Position numbers and translations under genes: made by a program. DNA of 22,984 nucleotides from Tepidimonas sp. (lineage in GTDB: Bacteria; Pseudomonadota; Gammaproteobacteria; Burkholderiales; Burkholderiaceae_C): NCBI GenBank assembly GCA_025054905.1, contig JANWZF010000297.1:1-22984 (forward strand). The letters run 5' to 3'. Positions 16,382 to 22,984 of this stretch are shown here, piece by piece (positions within the stretch are counted from its first letter, which is position 1; every line of letters begins with the position of its first letter). The notes beneath the pieces were generated by a model. It worked only from the letters and a program-made list of their open reading frames with translations. It had not been told where the DNA came from and searched no databases.

Positions 16382-17698
16382 TCACGCACCCGTGGCCTTG
16401 AACGAGGCCTTTTTCAACAACGATTCGTACTGCTGCGACATCATGTAGTTCTGCACCTGGGCCATGAAGTCCATCGTGACCACGACGATGATCAGCAGCG
16501 ACGTGCCCCCGAAGTAAAACGGCACGTTGTACTTCAGGATCAGGAATTCCGGCAGCAGGCACACCAGCGTGATGTAGATCGCGCCGATGAACGTCAGCCG
16601 CAGCAGGATGCGGTCGATGTAGCGGGCAGTCTGCTCACCCGGACGAATGCCCGGCACGAACGCCCCGCTCTTCTTCAGGTTATCGGCCGTCTCGCGACTG
16701 TTGAACACGAGCGCCGTATAGAAGAAGCAGAAAAAGACGATCGCAGCCGCATACAGCGCCACGTACACCGGCTGCCCCGGCGACAGCGCCGCGGCCAGGT
16801 CGCGCAGCCAACGCGTGCCTTCCCCGGTGCTCATCCAGCTCACCAGCGTGCTGGGCAGCAGGATGATCGACGACGCAAAGATCGGCGGAATCACGCCGGC
16901 CATGTTGAGCTTCAGCGGCAGGTGCGAGGATTGCCCCCCGTAGACGCGGTTGCCAACCTGGCGGCGCGCGTAGTTGACCAGGATCTTGCGCTGACCCCGC
17001 TCGACGAACACCACGCCGTAGGTCACCACGATCACCAGCGCCACGATGAACAGCGCCACCAGGATGCTCATCGCCCCCGTGCGCACCAGCTCCAGCAGGC
17101 CGCCGATCGCGTTGGGCAGACCCGCGACGATCCCCGCAAAGATCAGGATCGAAATCCCGTTGCCCAGGCCCCGCTCGGTGATCTGCTCGCCCAGCCACAT
17201 CAGGAACATCGTGCCCGCCACCAGGCTGACCACCGCGGTGAAGCGAAAGCCCAGGCCCGGCGCAATCACCAGTCCCGGTGAAGCCTCCAGCGCCAGCGCA
17301 ATGCCCAGCGCCTGAAACACCGCCAGTGCCAGCGTACCGTAGCGCGTGTACTGCGTGATCTTGCGCCGACCGGCTTCACCTTCCTTTTTGAGCTGTTCGA
17401 ACGCCGGCACCACGTACGTCATCAACTGCATGATGATCGACGCCGAGATGTACGGCATGATCCCGAGCGCAAACACCGTGAAGCGCGACAGCGCCCCGCC
17501 CGAGAACATGTTGAACAGGCTCAGGATGCCGCCCTGCTGCCCTTTGAAGAGCTGCTCGAGCTGCACCGGGTCGATGCCCGGCACGGGGATGTGGGCCCCG
17601 ATGCGGTAGACCACGAGGGCCCCGATCAGGAACCACAACCGGCGCGCCAGATCACCGTACTTGCCGGTCTTGGCTAGAGTGGTCGCGTTGGTGGCCAC
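16382..17698 (-). CDS. secY: Protein translocase subunit SecY
   Basis: SecY is the channel of the Sec translocon in the inner membrane. The 438-aa protein has the full set of about ten membrane helices. GGILSLFNMFSGGAL (56-70) fits the plug and TM2a region. ERGLGNGIS is at 175-183, and the cytoplasmic C5 loop FVPGIRPGEQTARYID carries Arg352, equivalent to E. coli Arg357, needed for SecA-driven export. The start is GTG at 17698 with AGGAC about ten bases upstream. It lies between rplO and infA as in the standard spc operon. The protein shows no anomaly. Confidence 0.99.
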   Translation of the reverse strand: MATNATTLAKTGKYGDLARRLWFLIGALVVYRIGAHIPVPGIDPVQLEQLFKGQQGGILSLFNMFSGGALSRFTVFALGIMPYISASIIMQLMTYVVPAFEQLKKEGEAGRRKITQYTRYGTLALAVFQALGIALALEASPGLVIAPGLGFRFTAVVSLVAGTMFLMWLGEQITERGLGNGISILIFAGIVAGLPNAIGGLLELVRTGAMSILVALFIVALVIVVTYGVVFVERGQRKILVNYARRQVGNRVYGGQSSHLPLKLNMAGVIPPIFASSIILLPSTLVSWMSTGEGTRWLRDLAAALSPGQPVYVALYAAAIVFFCFFYTALVFNSRETADNLKKSGAFVPGIRPGEQTARYIDRILLRLTFIGAIYITLVCLLPEFLILKYNVPFYFGGTSLLIIVVVTMDFMAQVQNYMMSQQYESLLKKASFKATGA

Positions 17699-17733
17699 GG
17701 AGAGCTTGTCCTGTCGATGGGACGGCCGAACAC

Positions 17734-18165
17734 TCAGGCCACGCTGCCGCCAGCGGCCTCGATGGCCGCCTTGGCGCCAGCGGTGGCCGCCACGCCGTTG
17801 AGCTTGACGGCGATGCTGATTTCACCGGTCTTGATGACCTTGACCTTGCGCGCCAGCAGCGGCACCAGGCCCGCCTGCTTGAGCACGAGCAGATCCACCT
17901 CGGATTGTCCGAGCTTTTGCAGATCGGCCAGCGTGACTTCGGCGTTGAACTTCAGCGTCTGCGACTTGAAGCCGCGCTTGGGCAGGCGGCGCTGCAGCGG
18001 CATCTGACCGCCTTCGAAGCCGACCTTATGGAAACCGCCCGAACGTGACTTCTGGCCCTTGTGGCCACGGCCCGCCGTCTTGCCCAGCCCGGAGCCGATG
18101 CCGCGGCCAACGCGGCGACGCGGCTTCTTGGAGCCGGCGGCAGGCTTGAGGGTGTTGAGTTCCAT
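17734..18165 (-). CDS. rplO: 50S ribosomal protein L15
   Basis: L15 is a late-assembly 50S protein with a long basic N-terminal extension that penetrates 23S rRNA. The 143-aa product begins MELNTLKPAAGSKKPRRRVG and shows the conserved glycine- and arginine-rich GRGIGSGLGKTAGRGHKGQ stretch, then GFEGGQMPLQRRLPKRGF. I chose the ATG at 18165, with GGAG seven bases upstream, over an adjacent in-frame GTG. It lies between rpmD and secY, with 14 bp to rpmD. Confidence 0.98.
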   Translation of the reverse strand: MELNTLKPAAGSKKPRRRVGRGIGSGLGKTAGRGHKGQKSRSGGFHKVGFEGGQMPLQRRLPKRGFKSQTLKFNAEVTLADLQKLGQSEVDLLVLKQAGLVPLLARKVKVIKTGEISIAVKLNGVAATAGAKAAIEAAGGSVA

Positions 18166-18179
18166 CACGACACTCCGGA

Positions 18180-18365
18180 TCAGAGCACCTGCACCAGGTA
18201 GCTCACCTTGTTGATCATGCCGCGCACCGCAGGGGTGTCCTGCAGCTCGCGCACGCTGCCCAGCCGGCGCAGCCCCAGCCCGCGCACCGTGGCGCGGTGG
18301 CTTTCCTTGCAGCCGATCGGGCTGCGCACCAGCTTGACCTTGACGGTTTGGGTGGTCGTCGTCAT
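18180..18365 (-). CDS. rpmD: 50S ribosomal protein L30
   Basis: L30 is a small 50S protein that binds 5S-rRNA-proximal parts of 23S rRNA. The 61-aa product reads VKVKLVRSPIGCKESHRATV near the start and LRRLGSVRELQDTPAVRGMI in the middle, the typical L30 core. A threonine-rich MTTTTQT leader precedes it. The ATG at 18365 lies 16 bp after rpsE; the frame stays open upstream only through rpsE. Order rpsE-rpmD-rplO is the usual one. Confidence 0.98.
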   Translation of the reverse strand: MTTTTQTVKVKLVRSPIGCKESHRATVRGLGLRRLGSVRELQDTPAVRGMINKVSYLVQVL

Positions 18366-18381
18366 CGCATGTCCCCTGTCA

Positions 18382-18903
18382 TCAGGCGCCCACGATCTCT
18401 TCGACCGACTTGCCGCGCTTGGCAGCCACCTCGGCCGGCGTCGTGGACTTGCGCAACGCATCCAGCGTGGCGCGCACCAGGTTGTACGGGTTGGTCGAGC
18501 CGTGGCTCTTGGCCACCACATCGGTGATGCCCATGACCTCGAAGACCGCGCGCATCGGACCGCCGGCGATGATGCCGGTACCCTTCGGCGCCGGCATCAT
18601 GATCACGCGCGAAGCGCCGTGCTCGCCCACCACCTCGTGGTGCAGCGTGCCGTTCTTCAGCGACACCTTGAACATCGAGCGGCGCGCTTCTTCCATCGCC
18701 TTTTGCACCGCCGAGGGCACCTCACGGGCCTTGCCTTTGCCCATGCCGATGCGCCCGTCGCCGTCGCCGACCACGGTCAGCGCCGCAAAGGCCATGATGC
18801 GGCCGCCCTTGACCACCTTGGTCACGCGGTTGACCGCGATCATCTTTTCCCGCAGGCCGTCGTCGTTGCCTTCGGTCTTGACGTTTGCTTGCATTTTTGC
18901 CAT
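18382..18903 (-). CDS. rpsE: 30S ribosomal protein S5
   Basis: S5 shapes the mRNA entry side of the 30S subunit and affects decoding accuracy. The 173-aa product has the N-terminal double-stranded-RNA-binding-like domain (LREKMIAVNRVTKVVKGGR at 17-35, then FAALTVVGDGDGRIGMG) and the C-terminal domain with GTGIIAGGPMRAVFE. The ATG at 18903 has AGGTGA six bases upstream. The open frame continues far upstream, but that part reads through rplR in another frame. It lies 17 bp after rplR. Confidence 0.98.
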   Translation of the reverse strand: MAKMQANVKTEGNDDGLREKMIAVNRVTKVVKGGRIMAFAALTVVGDGDGRIGMGKGKAREVPSAVQKAMEEARRSMFKVSLKNGTLHHEVVGEHGASRVIMMPAPKGTGIIAGGPMRAVFEVMGITDVVAKSHGSTNPYNLVRATLDALRKSTTPAEVAAKRGKSVEEIVGA

Positions 18904-18920
18904 TTGCGTCACCTGATGCG

Positions 18921-19286
18921 TCAAAACTGCAGGCCGCCTGCACGTGCCGCTTCGGCCAGCGCCTTCACGCGCCCGTGGTATTTGAAGCCCGAGCGGTCGA
19001 ACGCCACCTTCTCGATGCCAGCGGCCTTGGCCTTCTCGGCGATACGCTGACCGATGAGGGTCGCCGCGGCCACATTGCCGCCTTTGCCCTTGCCGCCCAG
19101 CTGCGCGCGCACTTCCGGCTCCAGCGTGGAGGCCGAGGCCAACACGCGGCTGCCGTCGGGTGAAATGATGTTGGCGTAAATGTGCAGGTTGGTGCGGTGC
19201 ACCTGCAGGCGCACGGCGCCCTGCTGGGCGATGCGCACGCGGGTCTGGCGCGCGCGACGCAGACGCTGTTCCTTCTTGTTCAACAT
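18921..19286 (-). CDS. rplR: 50S ribosomal protein L18
   Basis: L18 binds 5S rRNA together with L5 and attaches it to the 50S central protuberance. The 121-aa product begins MLNKKEQRLRRARQTRVRI, a basic 5S-binding tail, followed by the core with LHIYANIISPDGSRVLASAS and FDRSGFKYHGRVKALAEAAR at the C-terminus. It starts 11 bp after rplF with a purine-rich ribosome binding site and precedes rpsE. It is a standard copy. Confidence 0.98.
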   Translation of the reverse strand: MLNKKEQRLRRARQTRVRIAQQGAVRLQVHRTNLHIYANIISPDGSRVLASASTLEPEVRAQLGGKGKGGNVAAATLIGQRIAEKAKAAGIEKVAFDRSGFKYHGRVKALAEAARAGGLQF

Positions 19287-19297
19287 GGGCGCGCTCC

Positions 19298-19831
19298 TTA
19301 CTTCTTCTTGGTCTCTTTGAGGACGACCGTCTCATCCGCGTAACGGATGCCCTTGCCCTTGTAAGGCTCGGGGGGACGCACCGCCCGGACCTCGGCGGCC
19401 ACCTGGCCGACGCGCTGACGGTCGGCGCCCTTGATCAGGATCTCGGTGGGCGAGGGGGTCTCGACCTTGATGCCTTCGGGCATAACCATCTCCACCGGGT
19501 GCGAAAACCCGATGTTGAGGTTGAGCTTGTTGCCCTGGGCGGCGGCCTTGTAGCCCACGCCCACCAGCGTCAGCTTGCGCTCAAAGCCCTTGCTGACGCC
19601 GATGACCATGTTGTGGACCAGCTGGCGCACGGTACCGCTCAAGGCGTCGGCCTCGCGCGAATCGTCCACCGGCGCAAACGTCAGCTTGCCGCCGTCCTGC
19701 GCCACCTTGACGCGCGGGTTCAGCGCCAGCGACAGCGCCCCCAGCGCACCCTTGACGTTGATGCTTTCCTGGCCAATCGCCACCTCGACGCCTTGCGGGA
19801 TGGTGATGGCTGCCTTTGCTACACGAGACAT
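19298..19831 (-). CDS. rplF: 50S ribosomal protein L6
   Basis: L6 binds helix 97 of 23S rRNA near the factor-binding site. The 177-aa product has the family length and its two repeated L6 domains. MSRVAKAAITIPQGVEV is at the start. GVSKGFERKLTLVGVGYKA lies around the domain boundary. The signature EPYKGKGIRYADE is near the C-terminus, followed by a lysine-rich tail. It starts 25 bp after rpsH. It shows no anomaly. Confidence 0.99.
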   Translation of the reverse strand: MSRVAKAAITIPQGVEVAIGQESINVKGALGALSLALNPRVKVAQDGGKLTFAPVDDSREADALSGTVRQLVHNMVIGVSKGFERKLTLVGVGYKAAAQGNKLNLNIGFSHPVEMVMPEGIKVETPSPTEILIKGADRQRVGQVAAEVRAVRPPEPYKGKGIRYADETVVLKETKKK

Positions 19832-19856
19832 GGGTCTTGCTCCTTCCTGCCCCGCA

Positions 19857-20252
19857 TCAGGCCACGTAGCACAGCACTTCGCCGCCGACGCCGGCTGCGC
19901 GTGCCTTGCGGTCGGTCATCACGCCCTTGGGCGTGGTGACGATGGCCACCCCCAGGCCGTTCATGACCTGCGGGATCTCCTTGGCGCCCCGGTAGACGCG
20001 CAGGCCCGGGCGGCTGACGCGCTCGATGCGCTCGATGACCGGACGGCCAGCGTAATACTTGAGCGCGATTTCGAGCTCTTTCTTGCCGCCTTCTTCCTTG
20101 ATCTGGAAGCCGTCGATGTAACCCTCGTCTTTCAGCACCTGCGCGATGGCGGTCTTCAGCTTGGAGGCCGGCATCGACACCGAAGCCTTCTCGACCATCT
20201 GCGCGTTGCGGATGCGGGTCAGCATGTCGGCGATCGGATCACTCATGCTCAT
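19857..20252 (-). CDS. rpsH: 30S ribosomal protein S8
   Basis: S8 is a primary 16S rRNA binding protein for the central domain; in E. coli it also represses the spc operon by binding the rplX-rplE region. The 131-aa product begins MSMSDPIADMLTRIRNAQ and ends with GVGGEVLCYVA, both family hallmarks. The ATG at 20252 has GGAGGA six bases upstream, which favours it over the ATG two codons later. It lies 20 bp after rpsN. Whether S8 still controls this operon is not visible from the sequence. Confidence 0.99.
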   Translation of the reverse strand: MSMSDPIADMLTRIRNAQMVEKASVSMPASKLKTAIAQVLKDEGYIDGFQIKEEGGKKELEIALKYYAGRPVIERIERVSRPGLRVYRGAKEIPQVMNGLGVAIVTTPKGVMTDRKARAAGVGGEVLCYVA

Positions 20253-20272
20253 TTGGGGTCCTCCTTCGCGCC

Positions 20273-20578
20273 TTACCAGCTGGCCTTGATGACGCCGGGG
20301 ATTTCGCCGGCGAACGCCAGTTCGCGAATCTTGGTGCGGGCCAGACCAAACTGGCGGAACGTGCCACGCGGACGGCCGGTGATGCCGCAGCGGTTGCGCT
20401 GGCGCGTCGGATTGGCATTGCGCGGCAGCTTTTGCAGCGCCGCACGGGCCGCTTCACGCTCTTGCGGGGTGCGCTTGGCGTCCTTGGCGATGGCTTTCAA
20501 CTCGTTGTACTTGTTGGCGAACTTGGCGACCAGCTTGTCGCGCTTGAGTTCACGCTGGAGCAGAGCTTGCTTGGCCAC
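20273..20578 (-). CDS. rpsN: 30S ribosomal protein S14 (zinc-free form)
   Basis: S14 is a 30S head protein needed for late assembly and the A site. The 101-aa product matches the long, zinc-free form: it lacks the paired CxxC motifs and ends with RPRGTFRQFGLARTKIREL and GEIPGVIKASW. The start is GTG at 20578 (family MAKQALLQRE), with GAGGTG four bases upstream. The frame extends upstream but only over the end of rplE. It lies eight bases after rplE and before rpsH, as in the standard spc order. Confidence 0.98.
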   Translation of the reverse strand: MAKQALLQRELKRDKLVAKFANKYNELKAIAKDAKRTPQEREAARAALQKLPRNANPTRQRNRCGITGRPRGTFRQFGLARTKIRELAFAGEIPGVIKASW

Positions 20579-20586
20579 GGACCACC

Positions 20587-21126
20587 TCAGTTCTTGAACG
20601 GGAAACGGAAGCCGGCGAGCAGCGCCTTGCACTCCTCGTCGGTCTTGGCCGTGGTGGTGATGCTGATGTTCAGCCCACGCACCGCATCGACCTTGTCGTA
20701 CTCGATCTCGGGGAAGATGATCTGCTCGCGCACCCCGATGTTGTAGTTGCCGCGGCCATCGAAGGCGCGCGCCGACACGCCGCGGAAGTCACGCACGCGC
20801 GGCAGCGCAATCGTGACGAAGCGGTCGAGAAATTCGTACATGCGCGCCCCACGCAGCGTGACCATGCAGCCGATAGGCTGGCCTTCGCGGATCTTGAAGC
20901 CGGCGATGGCCTTGCGGGCGCGGGTCACGACGGGCTTTTGGCCGGCGATCTTGGTCAGGTCGGCCACCGCGTTTTCCAGCACCTTCTTGTCGGCCACGGC
21001 CTCGCCCACGCCCATGTTCAGCGTGATCTTGGTCAGGCGCGGCACTTCCATCACGGACTTGTAGCCGAACTGCTTTTGCAGCGCCGGCGCGATCTTTTCG
21101 CGGTAGAGCTGTTGGAAACGTGCCAT
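20587..21126 (-). CDS. rplE: 50S ribosomal protein L5
   Basis: L5 binds 5S rRNA and contacts P-site tRNA from the central protuberance. The 179-aa product has the exact family length. It begins MARFQQLYREKIAPALQKQF and shows KITLNMGVGEAVADKK and the conserved ARKAIAGFKIREGQPIGCMV stretch. I chose the ATG at 21126, with AAGGTGG upstream, over an ATG-like codon two residues earlier that overlaps the rplX stop. The gene starts two bases after rplX, so translation is probably coupled. Confidence 0.99.
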   Translation of the reverse strand: MARFQQLYREKIAPALQKQFGYKSVMEVPRLTKITLNMGVGEAVADKKVLENAVADLTKIAGQKPVVTRARKAIAGFKIREGQPIGCMVTLRGARMYEFLDRFVTIALPRVRDFRGVSARAFDGRGNYNIGVREQIIFPEIEYDKVDAVRGLNISITTTAKTDEECKALLAGFRFPFKN

Positions 21127-21128
21127 GA

Positions 21129-21449
21129 TCAAGCCACCTTGATTTCTTCGCCGCTGGACTTGTAGACGCGCACCTTGCGACCGTCGGCCAGCACCTTGAT
21201 GCCGACACGGTCGGCCTTGCCGGTGGCCGGGTTGTAGATGGCCACGTTGGACTGGTGGATCGGCATGGTCTTTTCGACGATGCCGCCGGCCACACCCTTG
21301 AGCGGATTGGGGCGGACGTGCTTCTTGACCACGTTGACGCCCTCGACGACCACACGCTGCTCGTCGGCGCGACGCAGCACGCGGCCGCGCTTGCCCTTGT
21401 CACGACCAGCGATGACGATCACCTCGTCGCCCTTGCGGATCTTGTTCAT
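21129..21449 (-). CDS. rplX: 50S ribosomal protein L24
   Basis: L24 is an assembly-initiating 50S protein near the polypeptide exit tunnel. The 106-aa product begins MNKIRKGDEVIVIAGRDKGKRG, the KOW motif, and continues with VEGVNVVKKHVRPNP and GGIVEKTMPIHQSNVAIYNP. It lies ten bases after rplN and two bases before rplE, as in the usual spc order. It is a standard copy with no unusual feature. Confidence 0.99.
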   Translation of the reverse strand: MNKIRKGDEVIVIAGRDKGKRGRVLRRADEQRVVVEGVNVVKKHVRPNPLKGVAGGIVEKTMPIHQSNVAIYNPATGKADRVGIKVLADGRKVRVYKSSGEEIKVA

Positions 21450-21459
21450 GACGACTCCT

Positions 21460-21828
21460 TCACAGGACCTCGGGCGCCAGGGACACGATCTTCATGAAGC
21501 GCTCGGTGCGCAGCTCGCGCGTGACCGGGCCGAAGATGCGGGTGCCGATCGGCTCCAGCTTGTTGTTGAGCAGCACGGCGGCGTTGCCGTCGAACTTGAT
21601 GAGCGCACCGTCCGGGCGGCGGATGCCCTTGGCCGTGCGCACCACGACCGCGTTGTAGACCTCGCCCTTCTTGACGCGGCCACGCGGCGCAGCTTCCTTG
21701 ATGCTGACCTTGATGATGTCGCCCACGCTGGCATAGCGGCGCTTGGAGCCGCCCAGCACTTTGATGCACATCACGGACTTGGCGCCCGTGTTGTCCGCAA
21801 CATCGAGTCGAGTTTGCGTTTGGATCAT
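21460..21828 (-). CDS. rplN: 50S ribosomal protein L14
   Basis: L14 lies on the 50S interface, forms an intersubunit bridge and binds the silencing factor RsfS. The 122-aa product begins MIQTQTRLDVADNTGAKSVM and shows the signature GDIIKVSIKEAAPRGRVKKG and a C-terminal FMKIVSLAPEVL. I chose the ATG at 21828 by family start; the open frame upstream runs only into the leader. It is the first gene of the spc operon here. The S10 genes rplP, rpmC and rpsQ that usually precede it are absent; pntB lies 240 bp upstream. A good sigma-70 promoter and a structured leader of about 120 nt occupy the gap. Confidence 0.99.
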   Translation of the reverse strand: MIQTQTRLDVADNTGAKSVMCIKVLGGSKRRYASVGDIIKVSIKEAAPRGRVKKGEVYNAVVVRTAKGIRRPDGALIKFDGNAAVLLNNKLEPIGTRIFGPVTRELRTERFMKIVSLAPEVL

Positions 21829-21896
21829 GATGATGTCGTCCCAACTTGAACCCTCAAAGCCACCACGGCCGAGGCGATCAGTCTTGGGCCCGTCGC

Positions 21897-21945
21897 GGCA
21901 AGTCGCCTTGCCTGGTTGGGCAGATGGTCTTCGCCCCTTGCGAAG
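21897..21945 (-). promoter_or_regulatory. Structured 5' leader of the spc operon
   Basis: Two hairpins are seen in the predicted 120-nt leader. Near the 5' end, CTTCGC (21940-21945) pairs with GCGAAG (21929-21934) on the transcript. Then GGCAAG and CTTGCC (21897-21902 with 21907-21912) form a perfect 6-bp stem capped by the GNRA tetraloop GCGA. They could stabilise the mRNA or bind an r-protein; neither is shown. Confidence 0.4.
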
Positions 21946-21956
21946 CGAAGCCCTGC

Positions 21957-21985
21957 ATTGTGACACAGGTCAGCCCGCGTGTCAA
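21957..21985 (-). promoter_or_regulatory. Predicted sigma-70 promoter of the spc operon
   Basis: On the minus strand a perfect TTGACA (21980-21985) is followed by a 17-bp spacer and CACAAT (21957-21962). The predicted start is near 21950, 122 nt before the rplN ATG. This fits a free-standing spc operon that is not read from an S10 promoter. Confidence 0.65.
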
Positions 21986-22040
21986 ACGCCGCGGGCCGTT
22001 GCTACATGCAGTATCGGGAGCAAGCCGGCGCGGGCCGCGG

Positions 22041-22062
22041 AGCAGGCCGCTTGAAGCCTGCT
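22041..22062 (-). terminator. Weak hairpin after pntB, possible terminator
   Basis: AGCAGGC (22041-22047) and GCCTGCT (22056-22062) form a perfect 7-bp stem with an 8-nt loop, seven bases after the pntB stop. No T-tract follows on the minus strand, so efficient intrinsic termination is doubtful. Confidence 0.35.
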
Positions 22063-22068
22063 GGCGTC

Positions 22069-22984
22069 TTACTCGATGGCCTTAACGATGTCTTCGACCA
22101 CCTTCTTGGCGTCGCCAAAGACCATCATCGTCTTGTCCATGTAAAACAGCTCGTTGTCCAGCCCGGCGTAGCCGGTGGCCATGGAGCGCTTGTTGACGAT
22201 GACGGTGCGTGCCTTGTACGCCTCCAGGATCGGCATGCCGTAGATGGGGCTGCCTTTTTGCAGCGCGGCGGGGTTGACCACGTCGTTGGCACCGAGGATG
22301 ATGGCCACGTCGGTCTGGCCGAACTCGGGGTTGATGTCCTCCATTTCGAACACCTGGTCGTACGGCACTTCGGCTTCGGCCAGCAGCACGTTCATGTGCC
22401 CCGGCATACGGCCGGCCACCGGGTGGATGGCGTACTTGACGCGGATGCCTTTTTCGGTGAGCTTTTGCGCCAGCTCCTTGACTGCGTGCTGCGCCCGCGC
22501 CACGGCCAGCCCGTAGCCGGGCACGATGATGACGCTTTCGGCATTGGACAGGATGAACGCCGCGTCATCGGCGCTACCGCTCTTGACGGTGCGCTGGGGC
22601 TGGGTGCTCTGGGCGGCGCTGGCGTCGGCGCCAAAGCCACCCAGAATGACGTTGATGAACGAGCGGTTCATCGCCTTGCACATGATGTAGGACAGGATGG
22701 CCCCCGAGGAGCCCACCAGCGAGCCGGCGATGATCAGCATCGGGTTGTTGAGCGAAAAGCCGATGCCGGCCGCCGCCCAGCCGGAATAGGAGTTCAACAT
22801 CGAGACCACGACCGGCATGTCCGCACCGCCGATCGGGATGATCAACAGGATGCCCAGCGCGAGTGCCAGCAGAGTCATCAAAAGAAAGACGCTGCCGCTC
22901 TGCCCGACCATGAAGAGGACGAGCAGAACGAGCAGAGCGATGCCAATGGCGGCATTGATGACATGTCGTCCCGGCAAGAGAATC
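22069..22984 (-). CDS. pntB: NAD(P) transhydrogenase subunit beta, C-terminal part (cut by window edge)
   Basis: PntB with PntA forms the proton-translocating transhydrogenase of the inner membrane, which makes NADPH from NADH. About 305 C-terminal residues of a protein of roughly 460 are visible; the frame is open at the right edge and enters with ILLPGRHVINAA, so the start is outside the window. Membrane helices cover the first half, with GGADMPVVVSMLNSYSGWAAA as a clear family signature. The NADP(H)-binding domain III follows: VPGYGLAVARAQH, then KYAIHPVAGRMPGHMNVLL, GANDVVNPAA and SMATGYAGLDNELFY. It lies in the same direction as the spc operon, 240 bp upstream, where S10 genes are expected. 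Confidence 0.97.
   Translation of the reverse strand, partial: ILLPGRHVINAAIGIALLVLLVLFMVGQSGSVFLLMTLLALALGILLIIPIGGADMPVVVSMLNSYSGWAAAGIGFSLNNPMLIIAGSLVGSSGAILSYIMCKAMNRSFINVILGGFGADASAAQSTQPQRTVKSGSADDAAFILSNAESVIIVPGYGLAVARAQHAVKELAQKLTEKGIRVKYAIHPVAGRMPGHMNVLLAEAEVPYDQVFEMEDINPEFGQTDVAIILGANDVVNPAALQKGSPIYGMPILEAYKARTVIVNKRSMATGYAGLDNELFYMDKTMMVFGDAKKVVEDIVKAIE

Overview
The window is GC-rich chromosomal DNA from a betaproteobacterium. Ribosomal protein sequences and lengths (S7 156 aa, L36 37 aa, S4 without zinc cysteines), the hemJ-vanZ gene string and the GC-rich codon use point to Burkholderiales, most likely Comamonadaceae-like. The genus is not determined. Everything is core or metabolic chromosome: there is no insertion sequence, phage gene or CRISPR array, and no gene-free stretch exceeds 300 bases.

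Layout, left to right. (1) 1-3526, minus: the str operon, transcribed rpsL-rpsG-fusA-tuf, with tuf cut by the window edge. Its intergenic gaps hold large inverted repeats, including a three-way-junction-like structure between fusA and tuf. (2) 3669-7520, minus: a compact five-gene string hemJ-vanZ-thioredoxin-like ferredoxin-alpha/beta hydrolase-dacC, feeding into the str promoter. (3) 7635-10055, plus: glcE-glcF, two of the three glycolate oxidase subunits; glcD is not here. (4) A LysR regulator (minus) divergent from an mmsA-type CoA-acylating aldehyde dehydrogenase (plus), with a palindromic operator between them. (5) An initiator tRNA (minus) with its own promoter and a shared terminator. 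(6) 12777-21828, minus: the spc and alpha operons from rplN to rplQ, including secY, infA and rpmJ. (7) 22069 to the right edge, minus: the 3' part of pntB.

The ribosomal clusters are split. spc/alpha lies upstream of str on the same strand, with about 9 kb of metabolic genes between them. The S10 genes that normally precede rplN are absent at that position and replaced by pntB, so rplN has acquired its own promoter and structured leader. The translation genes (initiation factor IF-1, initiator tRNA, elongation factors, r-proteins), SecY and RNA polymerase alpha together form the growth-rate-linked core. The metabolic genes between them serve heme synthesis, cell-wall trimming, glycolate oxidation and semialdehyde oxidation.

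The most interesting signals are non-coding: the fusA-tuf RNA fold with a possible loop-tail pseudoknot; a set of apparently leaderless promoters whose -10 boxes lie exactly 8 nt before the ATG; a LysR operator centred near -65 of the predicted mmsA start; and structured leaders before rplN and rpsD.
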